From NCBI RefSeq assembly GCF_028657945.1, contig NZ_CP059693.1, positions 5,332,001-5,396,000 on the forward strand: 64,000 bases of DNA, read 5' to 3'. Positions 42,544-54,212 of this stretch are shown in pieces. The DNA is from Thalassomonas haliotis (GTDB lineage Bacteria > Pseudomonadota > Gammaproteobacteria > Enterobacterales > Alteromonadaceae). Every line of letters begins with the position of its first letter. Positions within the stretch are counted from its first letter, which is position 1. Below the pieces are notes generated by a model. It did not search any database. It was given only the letters and a program-made list of their open reading frames with translations, and was not told where the DNA came from. A program made the translations under genes and the position numbers.

Positions 42544-43179
42544 ATGCGTTTATTTAAAAGCATTGCCGTGGTAGCCACATTAGCATTGACCTCTTTAACA
42601 GCCCATGCCGGTATTATCACCGCAGACTGGAAAACAGCAGGGGATAACAAAGTTTCTATTGATACGACCACAGGGCTGGAATGGTTAAAAATCACCGAAA
42701 CCCGAAGTTATACTTTTAACTCAATACAAGGAGAGTTGGCACAAGGCGGGGCTTTCGAAGGATGGCGCTTACCAACGGAGCAGGAAATAACCAGCCTGTG
42801 GAGAAGCTTTTTTCCTGATGCTCCTGCCACCTATTACCATTATACCGATATGGATACCATAGCCGGAGTTGGTTCGGCTGCCGCACTGGCCTGGACCGAT
42901 GCCCTGGGATATGGCTATTGGGGGACAACCGGGTTCCGCTATTCCTACGGATTATTTTTAGATGATAACAACCAATCTAAAGCATACGGTTTTATCATCA
43001 ATAACAATGCCTATGGCCATATGACACCAGGCCTGGCACAAGGCAGCCATAACTACAACGGACTCTTTTTAGTCGCCGGAGACAGCCAGCCAAGTTCGGT
43101 GCCTGTGCCCGGCAGCGCCATATTAATGGTACTGGGTTTATCCGGACTGGCTTTCGCCCGCAAACGTAAGGCTAAGTAA
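42544..43179 (+). CDS. PEP-CTERM-sorted secreted protein, 211 aa
   Basis: A signal peptide (about 1-22, ending AHA) and a C-terminal sorting tail, VPVPGSAILMVLGLSGLAFA followed by RKRKAK, mark a PEP-CTERM/exosortase substrate: the Pro-rich motif, a membrane helix and a basic end. The body has a Trp/Gly/Tyr-rich domain (TTGLEWLKITETRSYTFNSI, EGWRLPTEQEITSLW) like the DUF1566-type or lectin-like domains often seen on such proteins. It would be exported and anchored or released by exosortase, which is not in this window. Confidence 0.82.
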   Translation: MRLFKSIAVVATLALTSLTAHAGIITADWKTAGDNKVSIDTTTGLEWLKITETRSYTFNSIQGELAQGGAFEGWRLPTEQEITSLWRSFFPDAPATYYHYTDMDTIAGVGSAAALAWTDALGYGYWGTTGFRYSYGLFLDDNNQSKAYGFIINNNAYGHMTPGLAQGSHNYNGLFLVAGDSQPSSVPVPGSAILMVLGLSGLAFARKRKAK

Positions 43180-43466
43180 AATCGACACCTGGTTCCCTGG
43201 ACTCCCGGCAAGAAAAGACCACTGAGCCGGTAAACCTTTGCTGCAAGGAAGCAGCCCCTTAATGACCCTGCAATTTCCCTGTCCATAGTGAGCGACGGAT
43301 TATTTTCCCGTAACGCCTCGCCCGCGACTGCGGGCGGCCCGCTCACTTGTCATCCGCTTTTCCTGCTTCTCACCCCGACGGCAATTTTTAACCACTTAAC
43401 CGGCAATCTTCTTAGCAAACATGGCATAAACCTGCCGATAGCGGCAATTGCGCCCTTTTTCCGGGC
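43180..43466. other. Intergenic, no gene seen
   Basis: These bases between the PEP-CTERM gene and the fadA terminator show no supported coding frame or site. Confidence 0.4.
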
Positions 43467-43490
43467 AAAAAAAACCCGGCTATGCCGGGC
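43467..43490 (-). terminator. Intrinsic terminator of fadBA
   Basis: On the minus strand GCCCGGC, loop ATA, GCCGGG is followed by eight T (43474 down to 43467). It lies 26 bases after the fadA stop. Confidence 0.9.
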
Positions 43491-43515
43491 TTTAAAATGG
43501 TTATTTTTTTGAAGG

Positions 43516-44694
<1,179 letters not shown>

Positions 44695-46863
44695 TTAAGC
44701 TTTTTTAACGTCAGTGGAAAAGTAGGATTGACCAGATTTGGCCATTTCACGCAGCCCATCGGTTACCTGATAAATTTCACCTAAGTGGGCGTATTTATCC
44801 GCCATGGCAATAAAGTTATCTAAGCCAAGCGTTTCCAGGTAACGGATAGGACCGCCCCTGAACGGAGGGAAACCTAAACCATATAATAAGCCCATATCGG
44901 CCTCAGCGGCACTGGCAACCACGCCTTCTTCTAAACAGCGAACCACTTCGTTCACTAAGGGGATCATCAGGCGGGCGATGATGTCATCGGCGGCAAAATC
45001 TTTTTTATCGCTGCAGCTTGCAGCAAATAATTCAAAGGCAGTCTCGGCCGGTACTTTAGTCGGCTTACCGCGCTTGTCGGTGCCATAGTCATAGAAGCCT
45101 TTACCGTTCTTCTGACCGTATCTTTCATTGCGATACAAGGTGCTGACCGGATCGTTTTCCAGTTTAGCCATACGGGTCGGGAAACCGGCAGACATGACGC
45201 CGGTACAGTGATCGGCTGTATCGATACCAACAACGTCAAGCAGGTAAGCAGGACCCATAGGCCAGCCAAACTGCTTCTCCATGACTTTATCAACCGCGGT
45301 AAAGTCTGCGCCTTCCAGCACTAAGTGGCTGAAACCGGCAAAGTAAGGGAATAATACCCGGTTAACATAGAAACCCGGACAGTCGTTAACGACAATAGGA
45401 GATTTACCCATTTTCGCCGCGTAGGCAACAACCGCAGCCACGGTTTCATCTGAGGTGTCTTTACCGCGGATAACTTCAACCAGCGGCATTTTGTGCACAG
45501 GATTGAAGAAGTGCATGCCACAGAAATTTTCAGGGCGCTTTAAATCTTTGGCCAATAAATCGATAGAAATAGTAGAGGTATTGGAAGTAACGATAGCATC
45601 ATCGCTGACGACACTTTCAACTTCCGCCAGTACCGCAGCTTTCACTTTCGGATTCTCGACTACGGCTTCAACCACGACATCGACGTCTTTGACGCTGTCA
45701 TAGCTTAACGTCGGGGTAATATTGTTCAGCACTTTAGCCATTTTCTTGGCATTAGAGCGGCCACGTTCCACTTGCTTGGTTAAAATACCAGCGGCTGTGG
45801 TTAAGCCAAGGTCAAGCGCCTGGTCATTGATGTCTTTCATGATAATAGGCGTGCCTTTATAGGCCGACTGGTAGGCAATACCGCCGCCCATAATACCGGC
45901 ACCTAACACCGCCGCTTTGTTAACGGCTTTTGTCGCCTGCTTGCCGGCTTTTTTCGCCTTACCTTTAATGACCTGATCCGCCATAAAGATACCGATTTGC
46001 GCCGTGGCTGCTTCGGTTTTCGCCAGTTTGGCAAAACCGGCATTTTCCATCGCCATGGCGCCGGCGCGATCTAAACCTGCCGCCGCTTCGATGGTGTTTA
46101 CGGTAACCATAGGCGCCGGGTAATGTTTGCCCGCTTTCGCCGCTATCATGCCTTTACAGGTATTAAAGGTCATCATATGTTCGATTTTACTTAAGCGTAA
46201 CGGCTCAAGTTTTGGTTGACGCTTGGCGCGCCAGTCCAGCTTGCCGTCGATAGCCGATTTTAACATACTAAGGGCAGCATCGCGCAACGCTTCCGGCTTC
46301 ACCACCGCATCCAGTACGCCTACCGCTAATGCCTGCTCGGCTTTATGTGCCTTGCCGGTAGACATCCATTCAACGGCATTGTCCGCACCGATAAGACGAG
46401 GTAAACGTACCGTACCGCCAAAGCCCGGCATCAGGCCTAATTTCACTTCAGGAAGGCCTATGTTCACTGTAGTATCTGCCACACGGTAATCACAGGCTAA
46501 GGTCATTTCACAACCGCCGCCCAGGGCAAAGCCATTGATGGCAGCGATAGTAGGTAATTGAATATCTTCAAACGAATCGAAAACATCAGAAGCAGTTTTG
46601 ACCCAAGGGATCAGCTGATCTTCCGGTTGTTTAAAGGTTTCTAAAAATTCCGTGATGTCGGCACCGACGATAAATGCCGGCTTGCCAGAGGTAACCATAA
46701 CGCCCTTGGCGTCTGCACAGTTATTGATGGCGTCTACTGCAGCCCTGAAATCTTCAAATGTTGCCTGATCAAATTTATTAACCGATCCCTGCGCATCGTA
46801 TTTAAGTTCAACGATACCATCGTCTAATAATTGGGCAGAAAGGCTGTTGCCTTGAAATATCAT
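44695..46863 (-). CDS. fadB: Fatty-acid oxidation complex alpha subunit, 722 aa
   Basis: Residues about 1-190 are an enoyl-CoA hydratase/isomerase domain ([20 protein letters not shown] with the catalytic Glu) and about 310-720 a 3-hydroxyacyl-CoA dehydrogenase ([21 protein letters not shown] site; [19 protein letters not shown] with the catalytic His). Length matches FadB. It is the first gene of the operon. The 540 bases upstream should hold a fatty-acid-responsive promoter, but I did not identify a regulator site. Confidence 0.96.
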   Translation of the reverse strand: MIFQGNSLSAQLLDDGIVELKYDAQGSVNKFDQATFEDFRAAVDAINNCADAKGVMVTSGKPAFIVGADITEFLETFKQPEDQLIPWVKTASDVFDSFEDIQLPTIAAINGFALGGGCEMTLACDYRVADTTVNIGLPEVKLGLMPGFGGTVRLPRLIGADNAVEWMSTGKAHKAEQALAVGVLDAVVKPEALRDAALSMLKSAIDGKLDWRAKRQPKLEPLRLSKIEHMMTFNTCKGMIAAKAGKHYPAPMVTVNTIEAAAGLDRAGAMAMENAGFAKLAKTEAATAQIGIFMADQVIKGKAKKAGKQATKAVNKAAVLGAGIMGGGIAYQSAYKGTPIIMKDINDQALDLGLTTAAGILTKQVERGRSNAKKMAKVLNNITPTLSYDSVKDVDVVVEAVVENPKVKAAVLAEVESVVSDDAIVTSNTSTISIDLLAKDLKRPENFCGMHFFNPVHKMPLVEVIRGKDTSDETVAAVVAYAAKMGKSPIVVNDCPGFYVNRVLFPYFAGFSHLVLEGADFTAVDKVMEKQFGWPMGPAYLLDVVGIDTADHCTGVMSAGFPTRMAKLENDPVSTLYRNERYGQKNGKGFYDYGTDKRGKPTKVPAETAFELFAASCSDKKDFAADDIIARLMIPLVNEVVRCLEEGVVASAAEADMGLLYGLGFPPFRGGPIRYLETLGLDNFIAMADKYAHLGEIYQVTDGLREMAKSGQSYFSTDVKKA

Positions 46864-47357
46864 GCCTATACTCCTTCACCATTTAGTGGCGTCGATTATT
46901 GATGATTTACTGATAAATAATTAGTTTAAAATATTAGCTGTCTGAGTGTGCCCTGAAAAAAAGCTGAAAGCAAATACTTTTAAACAAGTGTTTTAATTGT
47001 ACGTATCAATTTTGATCTATACCGCTGTCAGCGCCAGGTAAATACTCTCAGTGATAAATGCTTTAAACTTTATTCCCTCCTTTCCGGCACAATAAACCTC
47101 TTTAAATTTAAAAGATGAATAAGGCAAAAAAAGGTAAGTTCAAATAAGTAAAGCGTTTTTAAGTTACCCGGGTCATAGATAAATAAAACAATATTATTAA
47201 AGGAATTAAAGGGCTAAATGTTTTTATTCTTCCCCTCAAAAAAGTGACCTTTAAGGGTCTGTCATCTGGCCAAAGTGAAATATGAACAACTGACTTGGTT
47301 ACACTTGAATCGTTGCGGACGCATTTTTATTCCCGCACGAACAGAGTCTTTAAAGGT
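46864..47357. other. Intergenic region upstream of fadB
   Basis: No gene is supported. The fadB promoter should lie in the first 150 bases. The remainder is A/T-rich and shows nothing I can name. Confidence 0.4.
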
Positions 47358-47379
47358 AAAAAGCGCACCGGGCGCTTTT
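47358..47379 (-). terminator. Terminator of the double-glycine peptide gene
   Basis: On the minus strand AAAAGCGC, loop CCGGT, GCGCTTTTT ends in five T, 23 bases after the peptide stop. Confidence 0.85.
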
Positions 47380-47401
47380 ATTTGGGCCTTCATCAACCAG
47401 G

Positions 47402-47581
47402 TTAACAAACCCCTGTAGGGCCACACCACTGGTTTACAGTAAAACAAGCTTTGTAAGTTGGCAAACAGGTATCTGTTGCATAATCTCCCCCGCCAGCAAC
47501 TTTCGGCGTCATATCAGCCGGCAATATTTTTTTATCTTGGGAAAGTTTTTTGAGATTTGTCTTTTTTAATTTTATTTTCAT
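47402..47581 (-). CDS. Double-glycine leader peptide with four-Cys core (RiPP/bacteriocin-like), 59 aa
   Basis: The leader reads MKIKLKKTNLKKLSQDKKIL, then PADMTPKVAGG: basic N-terminus, Leu-spaced helix, and a Val-Ala-Gly-Gly end like the double-glycine leaders cut by C39-type peptidases. The core of 28 residues starts GDYATDTCLPTYKACF and ends WCGPTGVC, with Cys at 39, 46, 53 and 59, including the last residue. AAGGAAGAG lies just before the ATG and a terminator follows. No modification enzyme or transporter is adjacent, so the export and processing system must be elsewhere. Product type (lanthipeptide, other RiPP, unmodified bacteriocin) cannot be told. Confidence 0.75.
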   Translation of the reverse strand: MKIKLKKTNLKKLSQDKKILPADMTPKVAGGGDYATDTCLPTYKACFTVNQWCGPTGVC

Positions 47582-47761
47582 GACTCTTCCTTAACTGAAA
47601 ATTTCGGGTGTTTTTTGTACAAGTCCATACTACACAAAAAAGATAAGAAAGAAAGCGCTGCCGCAGGTAAGGAGAAAAAATAATAGAGTGTTAAATAACT
47701 CTTATGCTGCTCCGCCAAAAAGTAGCAATAAAAACCAGTAAAGAACCTTTTGCCCCCTGCC

Positions 47762-48688
47762 CTAAGTTGATGCCGTCAGGGCTTTAAGATGTTGCACCAC
47801 AGAGCGGGACAAGGCCTGAAGCTGATAACCTCCCTCAAGCAGAGAAACGACTCGTGCCCGGGCGCTTTCCATGGCAAGTTCTGCGATTAACTGAGTGATA
47901 TATAAAAAGTCTCCGTCATCCAAATTAAGCCCTCCCAGGGGATCATCACGATGGGCATCAAAACCCGCAGAAACAAAAATCATTTCCGGCTGGTGCTGAC
48001 GTACCGCCTGTGTCCACTGGGGCTCTACCGCTGCACGAAAAGCCGCACCGTCACTGCCCGCCTTTAAAGGGGTCAGACAAATATTGGGACGGATAACATT
48101 ATCAAAACGTCCCGGATAAAACGGATATTGAAAGCTCGAACACACCAGGACTTCGGGGCGATCCTGAAAGATTTCTACCGTACCGTTTCCGTGATGCACA
48201 TCAAAATCTACAATTGCCACCCGTGACATGCCCGATGCCAATGCCCGTTCAGCCGCCAGGGCGACACTGTTAAACAAACAAAAACCCATGGCAATTGCCG
48301 ACTCGGCATGGTGCCCCGGCGGACGCACCGCACAAAAGGCATTTTTGGCCCGTCCCGCAATGACTTCGTCTGTGGCATGCAAGGCCGCTCCTACCGCATA
48401 AAGTGCTGCGTCCAGACTATAGGGGTTTAACCGGGTATCGCCGTCAATATCAGCAAAGCCATGTTGCGGCACAAGCTCCATCAGGGCCTGGATATGATGT
48501 TTGGGATGAATGCTGCTAAGGCTACTTAAGTCAATTTTAGGGGCGTCGACAAAAGCCAGCTTTTCCCGCCAGTCGGTGGCCCGCACCAGCTGTTCAATGG
48601 CCTGCAAGCGCAGTGGTGACTCGGGATGTCCTTGCCCCATATCATGACGCTGGCAATTTTTATGACTCAGCAATAAAGTATTTGGCAC
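47762..48688 (-). CDS. Histone deacetylase-family hydrolase, 308 aa
   Basis: A class II HDAC-like zinc amidohydrolase (acetoin utilisation/polyamine deacetylase group). GQGHPESPLRL, RPPGHHAES (His126, His127), VDFDVHHGNGTVEIF (zinc ligands Asp163, His165), SAGFDAHRDDPLGGL and LLEGGY give the full active site. The bacterial substrate is not known; acetylated polyamines or other small amides are likely. Monocistronic. Confidence 0.92.
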   Translation of the reverse strand: MPNTLLLSHKNCQRHDMGQGHPESPLRLQAIEQLVRATDWREKLAFVDAPKIDLSSLSSIHPKHHIQALMELVPQHGFADIDGDTRLNPYSLDAALYAVGAALHATDEVIAGRAKNAFCAVRPPGHHAESAIAMGFCLFNSVALAAERALASGMSRVAIVDFDVHHGNGTVEIFQDRPEVLVCSSFQYPFYPGRFDNVIRPNICLTPLKAGSDGAAFRAAVEPQWTQAVRQHQPEMIFVSAGFDAHRDDPLGGLNLDDGDFLYITQLIAELAMESARARVVSLLEGGYQLQALSRSVVQHLKALTAST

Positions 48689-48885
48689 AGTCGAACATTC
48701 CCGCTAAAAACTCACACGCTATTGATAATAATCAAATGATGTTATAGACGAGAACTTACCAGTTAAGCAATATATCCATCAACTTTAGCAGCAAAAGCTC
48801 TGCCGGCTAAAGTTAATGAATTGTCTTCGGCTCAATGCCTGATAGGTTTTAAATCCTGCAGGCAGCGCTTGTGCCCGGTATCAGG

Positions 48886-49110
48886 TTAAGCTTGAGGGGC
48901 GGGAATAATATTTTTTGCATGAAAGCCCGTGGGAGTTTCTTCGACATTAAAGGTCACGGATTGTCCCGCCTTTAAGGTTAAGTATCCCTCCATCTGAATA
49001 GATGAATAATGTGCAAAAATATCACCGGTTAAGCTTTCGGTATTAATAAAACCAAATCCTTTAGTATTATTAAACCATTTTACGATACCTTGAAGATTTT
49101 CTACTGCCAT
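48886..49110 (-). CDS. Cold-shock domain protein, 74 aa
   Basis: A single CspA-type OB-fold: GIVKWFNNTKGFGFI carries RNP1 (KGFGFI), and DIFAHYSSI corresponds to RNP2 (usual D-x-F-V-H, here D-I-F-A-H). It binds single-stranded RNA/DNA. It is slightly longer and less basic than CspA, closer to the CspD side of the family. The 525 bases upstream could include a structured cold-shock leader. Confidence 0.93.
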   Translation of the reverse strand: MAVENLQGIVKWFNNTKGFGFINTESLTGDIFAHYSSIQMEGYLTLKAGQSVTFNVEETPTGFHAKNIIPAPQA

Positions 49111-49635
49111 TTTAAATTCCTTTTAAATAAACCAACGGCCAACCATGGATAGAACCTCAGATTTTACCCCTTTGTTCAGCCGTGAACTATTAAGTTAATG
49201 CTATTAAAACAATTAAGTTATTCTTTAATTTATATTTTTGACGGGATAAAACTGAAAATATCAAGCAAAGACTGCGTTAAACAGTGCTTTACCAGGATTT
49301 TACAGAAAGAGGAATTGCCGCTAAGGTAACGCTGATGGTCGTACTTTGAAGACACTACTAAATTACAACTAAGCCAGTCGATTTCCATTCATCCATGGTC
49401 AAATTTAAACCAAGGGAATGGCGGAGCGTATAAAAACAGTCCATTTACATTTATTCATTCCCTTTAACAGCTATTTTACTATTAAACCGTGGGCGAAGCC
49501 ATACTCAAATGACAGGAATTTCAACAAGCACCGGGATTAGATTACAACAAAGTTTTCCCCTATGATGGGAAAGCCCCCTGATCGGCAGCTTTTCTGATCT
49601 TTAATCACTTTCCCGGTAGCAGGCAGGTGCGTTAT
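49111..49635. other. Intergenic, possible cold-shock leader
   Basis: No gene is supported. The part next to 49110 is the leader of the cold-shock gene. Nothing else is clear up to the ppa stop. Confidence 0.35.
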
Positions 49636-50175
49636 TTAACTTATTTCACTGTCTTGAAAACGTTTCACACTGGCCAATATTTCTGCCCTGGCAGCGGCGG
49701 CATTGCCCCAGCCGGAAATTTTAACCCACTTGCCCGGTTCGAGATCTTTATAACGTTCAAAAAAGTGACTGATTTGATTAAGCAGTAACGGCGGCAGCTC
49801 ACTCGCCTCAGAAATACTGCTGTATATCGGGGTTAATTTATCCAGCGGTAATGCCAGCACCTTGGCATCCTGGCCGGCTTCATCCGACATATTCAAGACA
49901 CCTACCGGGCGGCAGCGGATCACCGCCCCAGGGATCAAAGGGTAAGGGGTCGGCACCAGGACATCTACCGGGTCGCCATCCTCTGAAAGCGTATGGTTGA
50001 TATAGCCATAATTGCAGGGATAAAACATGCAACTTGACATAAAGCGGTCAACAAAAATGGCCCCGGTGTCCTTATCCACTTCATACTTTATCGGTGAAGC
50101 ACAAGCGGGGATCTCAATGATCACATTAATGTCTTCCGGAATACTTTTACCTGCCGGTACCTGATTTAAGCTCAT
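49636..50175 (-). CDS. ppa: Family I inorganic pyrophosphatase, 179 aa
   Basis: A Mg-dependent cytoplasmic enzyme. [45 protein letters not shown] (with the D-x-D-P-x-D metal motif) and [14 protein letters not shown] are diagnostic. The Met at 50175 is chosen because it gives the usual length and has GGGAG upstream; the frame extends to 50202. It is unrelated to the family II enzyme at 41217-42137. Confidence 0.95.
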   Translation of the reverse strand: MSLNQVPAGKSIPEDINVIIEIPACASPIKYEVDKDTGAIFVDRFMSSCMFYPCNYGYINHTLSEDGDPVDVLVPTPYPLIPGAVIRCRPVGVLNMSDEAGQDAKVLALPLDKLTPIYSSISEASELPPLLLNQISHFFERYKDLEPGKWVKISGWGNAAAARAEILASVKRFQDSEIS

Positions 50176-50350
50176 AGCCACTCCCGGTTTTACTGATAAC
50201 AAAAACGGTAACTATTATTACTCTAGTCGTTATTTCAGCAGCAATGGTTAATTTTTTGGCTGAATTTTCCGCTATTAATGTTATAGACGGCGAATTCACG
50301 TACAATCTCCCTGCCCACATCCAAGCACAGCCAACAAGGAAACTTTTTCG

Positions 50351-51541
50351 ATGAAACTCGTCAGCAGATTTAACCAGCCTGAACATTTACTCCTGGCAAT
50401 GGCGTTTATTATGCCGCTGGTCTTTTCTGTGTGGATGGTATTGCTTAATAACTTTGTCGTGGAAAAAGCAGCCTTTACCGGCACCGAAATAGGAATATTG
50501 CAAAGCTTGCGGGAAATCCCCGGCTTTCTTGCCTTTACCGTAGTTTATGTTTTGCTTTTTCTCAAAGAGCAGCGCCTGGCCATTGCCGCCCTGGCCGTGA
50601 CCAGTTTAGGGGTGGCCCTGACCGGTTATTTTCCTTCTGCCGCCGGCCTGTATTTCACCACGGTACTGATGTCTGTTGGTTTTCATTATTTTGAAACGGT
50701 TAACCAGTCACTGAGCTTACAGTGGATCAAAAAAGAGCAAACGGCACATTTTATGGGAAAAATGTTATCGGTTAAATCCGCCGCCTCGTTAATGGCCTTT
50801 AGCGGCGTATGGTTGCTGATGGAGCATTTCACTTGGTCCTACCAAGCCACCTATTTGTTATTCGGCTCGCTGGCACTGATTTTTACCTGCTTTATCGCCC
50901 TGTCTTTTAAACAATTTACCCCCCATACCGAGCAAAGTAAAAAACTCGTTTTAAGAAAACGCTACTGGCTATTTTATGCCTTAACCTTTTTCAGCGGCGC
51001 CCGCCGGCAAATTTTTGTGGTCTTTGCCGGCTTTTTAATGGTTGAAAAATTTCATTACAGTGTTGCCGAAATCAGCAGCCTATTCCTGATCAACTATGTC
51101 TTTAACTGGCTCTTTGCCGCCAAAATAGGAAAACTTATCGGCAAGCTGGGAGAGCGTAAGATACTCAAATTTGAATACATAGGTTTGATCGCCGTATTTA
51201 TTGCCTATGGCCTGGTAGAAAATGCCACGATTGCTGCTGTGCTTTATGTGGTCGACCACCTGTTTTTCGCCCTGGCCATCGCTATCAAGACCTATTTCCA
51301 GAAAATTGCCGCCCCGGAAGACATAGCTTCTACCGCCGGTGTCAGCTTCTCCATCAACCACATTGCTGCCGTTGTTATTCCGGCATTGCTGGGCATGTTA
51401 TGGGTGGTAAACAGCTCCTGGGTATTTTATATCGGGGCAGGATTTGCTGCCTGCTCTTTGCTGTTATCTTTGTTGATCCCCATAGCGCCCAAGTCAGGCA
51501 TAGAACTGCGTTACCAGGAAAAGCGCCTGGCAACCAGGTAA
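50351..51541 (+). CDS. Major facilitator superfamily transporter, 396 aa
   Basis: A polytopic inner-membrane protein with about 11-12 helices. MPLVFSVWMVLLNNFVVEKAAFTGTEIGILQSLREIPGF begins like the MFS group of uncharacterised marine transporters, and HFMGKMLSVKSAASL lies in the second bundle of the first half. GKLIGKLGERKILKFEYIG is a variant of the inter-helix loop motif. Substrate unknown. It diverges from ppa and ends at a hairpin. Confidence 0.85.
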   Translation: MKLVSRFNQPEHLLLAMAFIMPLVFSVWMVLLNNFVVEKAAFTGTEIGILQSLREIPGFLAFTVVYVLLFLKEQRLAIAALAVTSLGVALTGYFPSAAGLYFTTVLMSVGFHYFETVNQSLSLQWIKKEQTAHFMGKMLSVKSAASLMAFSGVWLLMEHFTWSYQATYLLFGSLALIFTCFIALSFKQFTPHTEQSKKLVLRKRYWLFYALTFFSGARRQIFVVFAGFLMVEKFHYSVAEISSLFLINYVFNWLFAAKIGKLIGKLGERKILKFEYIGLIAVFIAYGLVENATIAAVLYVVDHLFFALAIAIKTYFQKIAAPEDIASTAGVSFSINHIAAVVIPALLGMLWVVNSSWVFYIGAGFAACSLLLSLLIPIAPKSGIELRYQEKRLATR

Positions 51542-51562
51542 TTCAGGGCTGACAACGAGAAA

Positions 51563-51593
51563 CGCCACTTAGCCGGTTAACGGTTAAGTGGCG
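51563..51593. terminator. Hairpin between convergent genes
   Basis: CGCCACTTA (51563-51571) pairs with TAAGTGGCG (51585-51593). T-runs are weak. It separates the MFS gene from the REC-GGDEF-EAL gene. Confidence 0.55.
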
Positions 51594-51630
51594 CTATAAA
51601 GTTGTATTTAATAATAAAGGTAAAAAGGGC

Positions 51631-53856
51631 TTATTTATTTTTTTGCAAAAAAGCTAAAAAGTCTTTTTCCGGCATAGGCTTGGCGTAATAATACCCCTGA
51701 ACTTCATGACAGCCCTGCTCTTTCAGGTGCGCTTCCTGGGCAAGTTCTTCAACCCCTTCGGCAATCACCTTAAGGTTCATTTGCTTACCTAAGTTGATAA
51801 TAGTGTCGGCAATCAAAGATTGTCCCGGCTGGGTAATATCATTGACAAAAGAACGGTCAACTTTTAAGCGGTCAAAAGGCAGCTTTTGCAGGTAACTTAA
51901 AGAAGAATAACCTGTGCCGAAATCATCCAGGGCAATACTGATCCCCTGCTCTTTTAGCCTTAATAAAGAATCGATGACCACCTGAGGTTCGTCCATCAGG
52001 ATGTTTTCGGTGATTTCCAGTTCTAACTTGCTCGCTTGTACCTTATGGGCCTTAGTGGTGTCGATAATATTATCGACAAAATTACTGCGCCTGAACTGGG
52101 GAATGGAGACATTAACGGAAATACTGACCTGATCAAACCCTTGCTCTTCCAGGGTGGTAATTTGCAAACAGGCCTGATTAATGACCCAGTCGCCGATTTC
52201 GATGATCAAGCCGGAATATTCTGCCAGCGGAATAAAAATCTCAGGAGAAATAAAGGCGCCGTCGGCGGTACGCCAACGCAACAAGGCTTCGGCGCCGATC
52301 ACTTTTCCCGTTTCCAAACTCAGCTGAGGCTGATACCAAAGCTCCAGGCGGTTTTCGGAAAAATCGGTTCTTAACTGGCGTATCATGCCCAGCCGCCACA
52401 GGGTTTTGTCTTCCATTTCCTGCATGTAGTACATGCAGTGTTGTTCACGGTTTTTCTTGGCCAAATTCAGGGCGATATTAATTTGGTTTAATACCTTAAC
52501 TCCCGGCAGGCGGGCATACTCTTTAGTGCAAAAGCCGATGCAGGCATTGATAGGCAACTTCTGCTCGCCGGCATCAAAAGGCTGATAAAACAAGGCGCTG
52601 AGGCACTCTGGATTGATAAATTCATTCGGCCCGATCACACCGAAAACATCGGCACCGACACGGGCAATCTGACAATCTTCACTTAACCCGGACAGACGTC
52701 TTGCCACAGCCGCCAGCAAGAGATTACCGACATCTTGTCCCAAGCCGTCATTGATATCGCTGAAATGATTGATATCGACCAGGGCCGCAACCAGGTCCTG
52801 GTTATTACTGTTGGAAAACTGATCTAATAAATTTACAAACTCCAAGCGGTTGGGCAGTTCGGTTAGCCAGTCTTTATAGGCGGCATTACGCAACTTCTGA
52901 AATAAATGTACATTCTCATAACCAATGGCGATATTGGTGAGAAAAACCTCGATCAGTTGCTGCTGGGTCTCGGTTAACTCATTAGCTAACTCTAAATAAA
53001 TAACCGCACGATAACCGCCGCTGGCCAGGTATAAGCTGACATTTTGCTCATCGAAGTTATGTTGCTTTTGCCCAAAACAAGAAGCGACCTGCGCACTGAT
53101 CAGCTCGCTTTTAAGGGTATCAAGTTTTTGATTAACAATAACCGAGGAGTGGCCCTGCTGGCCTAAAATATAAAAACTTAAATCATCTGCGCTGCTGATA
53201 ATGCCCTGGCCGCGGGCACAGAATAAACCACTGACGTCATCTCCCAACAAGCGGTTTAGTTGTTGCAGTACGCCCTGTCCGAACGCCTGCACAGAATGCA
53301 GCTCAAGTAAATCGGCAGCGGCTTCGATAATTTTTTCCAGCCCGATACGGTTTTGGCTGACGGTAGAAATTTGCTGATAGGAGCGAATAGCCGCGTAAAC
53401 TGTGGTCACCAGTTTTCTGCGGGTCAATTCTGTTTTGGTTTTATAGTCATTAATATCATAGTCTTTAATGACACTTTCTTCCGGGGCATAACCCGGTTGT
53501 CCGGTACGCAGCACTATACGTATATCTTCGCGGCACAATTCTTCACGGATATGCTTAACGACATTTAAACCGGCGTCATCCGTTTCCATGACCACATCGA
53601 GTAAAACCAGCACGATATCATCATGTTCTTCAATAAGTTCACAGGCATCCTTGCCGGAATAGGCATGTAAATATTCCAGGCGACGTCCCAGTACCACCAG
53701 GTCGGATAAGGCTAATTGAGTGACAGAATGTATTTCCGGGTCATCATCAACGATCAACACTTTCCAAGCATCACCATTTAGTTCATCGATAATGTCATCT
53801 TCGTCGCTATCATCAATAAACAAAAAATCGTCGTTAGTGTTTTCTGTAGCCTGCAT
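51631..53856 (-). CDS. Response regulator with DUF3369, degenerate GGDEF and EAL domains, 741 aa
   Basis: Order: acidic N-terminus, REC domain (about 32-155; phospho-acceptor Asp87 in LVLLDVVME), DUF3369 (about 160-325), GGDEF domain (about 335-480) in which the signature is RVGADVFGV and so probably not cyclase-active, and EAL domain (about 495-740) with EALLRW, ELEITEN and LDDFGTGYSSLSYL intact. It is therefore a predicted phosphorylation-controlled cyclic-di-GMP phosphodiesterase. No cognate kinase is adjacent. Confidence 0.93.
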   Translation of the reverse strand: MQATENTNDDFLFIDDSDEDDIIDELNGDAWKVLIVDDDPEIHSVTQLALSDLVVLGRRLEYLHAYSGKDACELIEEHDDIVLVLLDVVMETDDAGLNVVKHIREELCREDIRIVLRTGQPGYAPEESVIKDYDINDYKTKTELTRRKLVTTVYAAIRSYQQISTVSQNRIGLEKIIEAAADLLELHSVQAFGQGVLQQLNRLLGDDVSGLFCARGQGIISSADDLSFYILGQQGHSSVIVNQKLDTLKSELISAQVASCFGQKQHNFDEQNVSLYLASGGYRAVIYLELANELTETQQQLIEVFLTNIAIGYENVHLFQKLRNAAYKDWLTELPNRLEFVNLLDQFSNSNNQDLVAALVDINHFSDINDGLGQDVGNLLLAAVARRLSGLSEDCQIARVGADVFGVIGPNEFINPECLSALFYQPFDAGEQKLPINACIGFCTKEYARLPGVKVLNQINIALNLAKKNREQHCMYYMQEMEDKTLWRLGMIRQLRTDFSENRLELWYQPQLSLETGKVIGAEALLRWRTADGAFISPEIFIPLAEYSGLIIEIGDWVINQACLQITTLEEQGFDQVSISVNVSIPQFRRSNFVDNIIDTTKAHKVQASKLELEITENILMDEPQVVIDSLLRLKEQGISIALDDFGTGYSSLSYLQKLPFDRLKVDRSFVNDITQPGQSLIADTIINLGKQMNLKVIAEGVEELAQEAHLKEQGCHEVQGYYYAKPMPEKDFLAFLQKNK

Positions 53857-54212
53857 ACTGTCCTCAAATAACTAGTAAAAACTTCAACTAGTTAAGTCTG
53901 CTTCTCGTTGGATTATTATCACTGTAACTTGAAACTATTTTTATATAACATTCTACTACATAATAAAAGTCAGATTCTAAATATTCAACAAATCAATGTA
54001 ATAAAATACAATCTTTCAATGCTTTGTTCTAAGTATATTAAAAAATGAAAGGTAAACAAGACACTTATATAGGAATTGCCGTTAAATACGATTACACTGG
54101 AGCAGGCAAAAATCACCCGATTTTATCCGGAGTTTGCTGTGAATATTCCTTTTATTTGCCGCTGTTAATCACATTGACCGCATAAACACAGTATTGAGTT
54201 TAAGGTAGCAAA
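53857..54212. other. Intergenic promoter region
   Basis: An A/T-rich divergent region between the REC-GGDEF-EAL gene and the TIGR03899 gene. No specific site is recognised. Confidence 0.4.

Noticed and set aside
47262-47447. 61-aa minus-strand frame overlapping the double-glycine peptide gene
   Set aside because: It runs out of frame through the peptide's 3' end and its terminator, so it is a shadow.
47680-47715. AGAGT/ACTCT near 47690-47703 as terminator of the HDAC-like gene
   Set aside because: Five-base stem with A/T loop is too weak to call.
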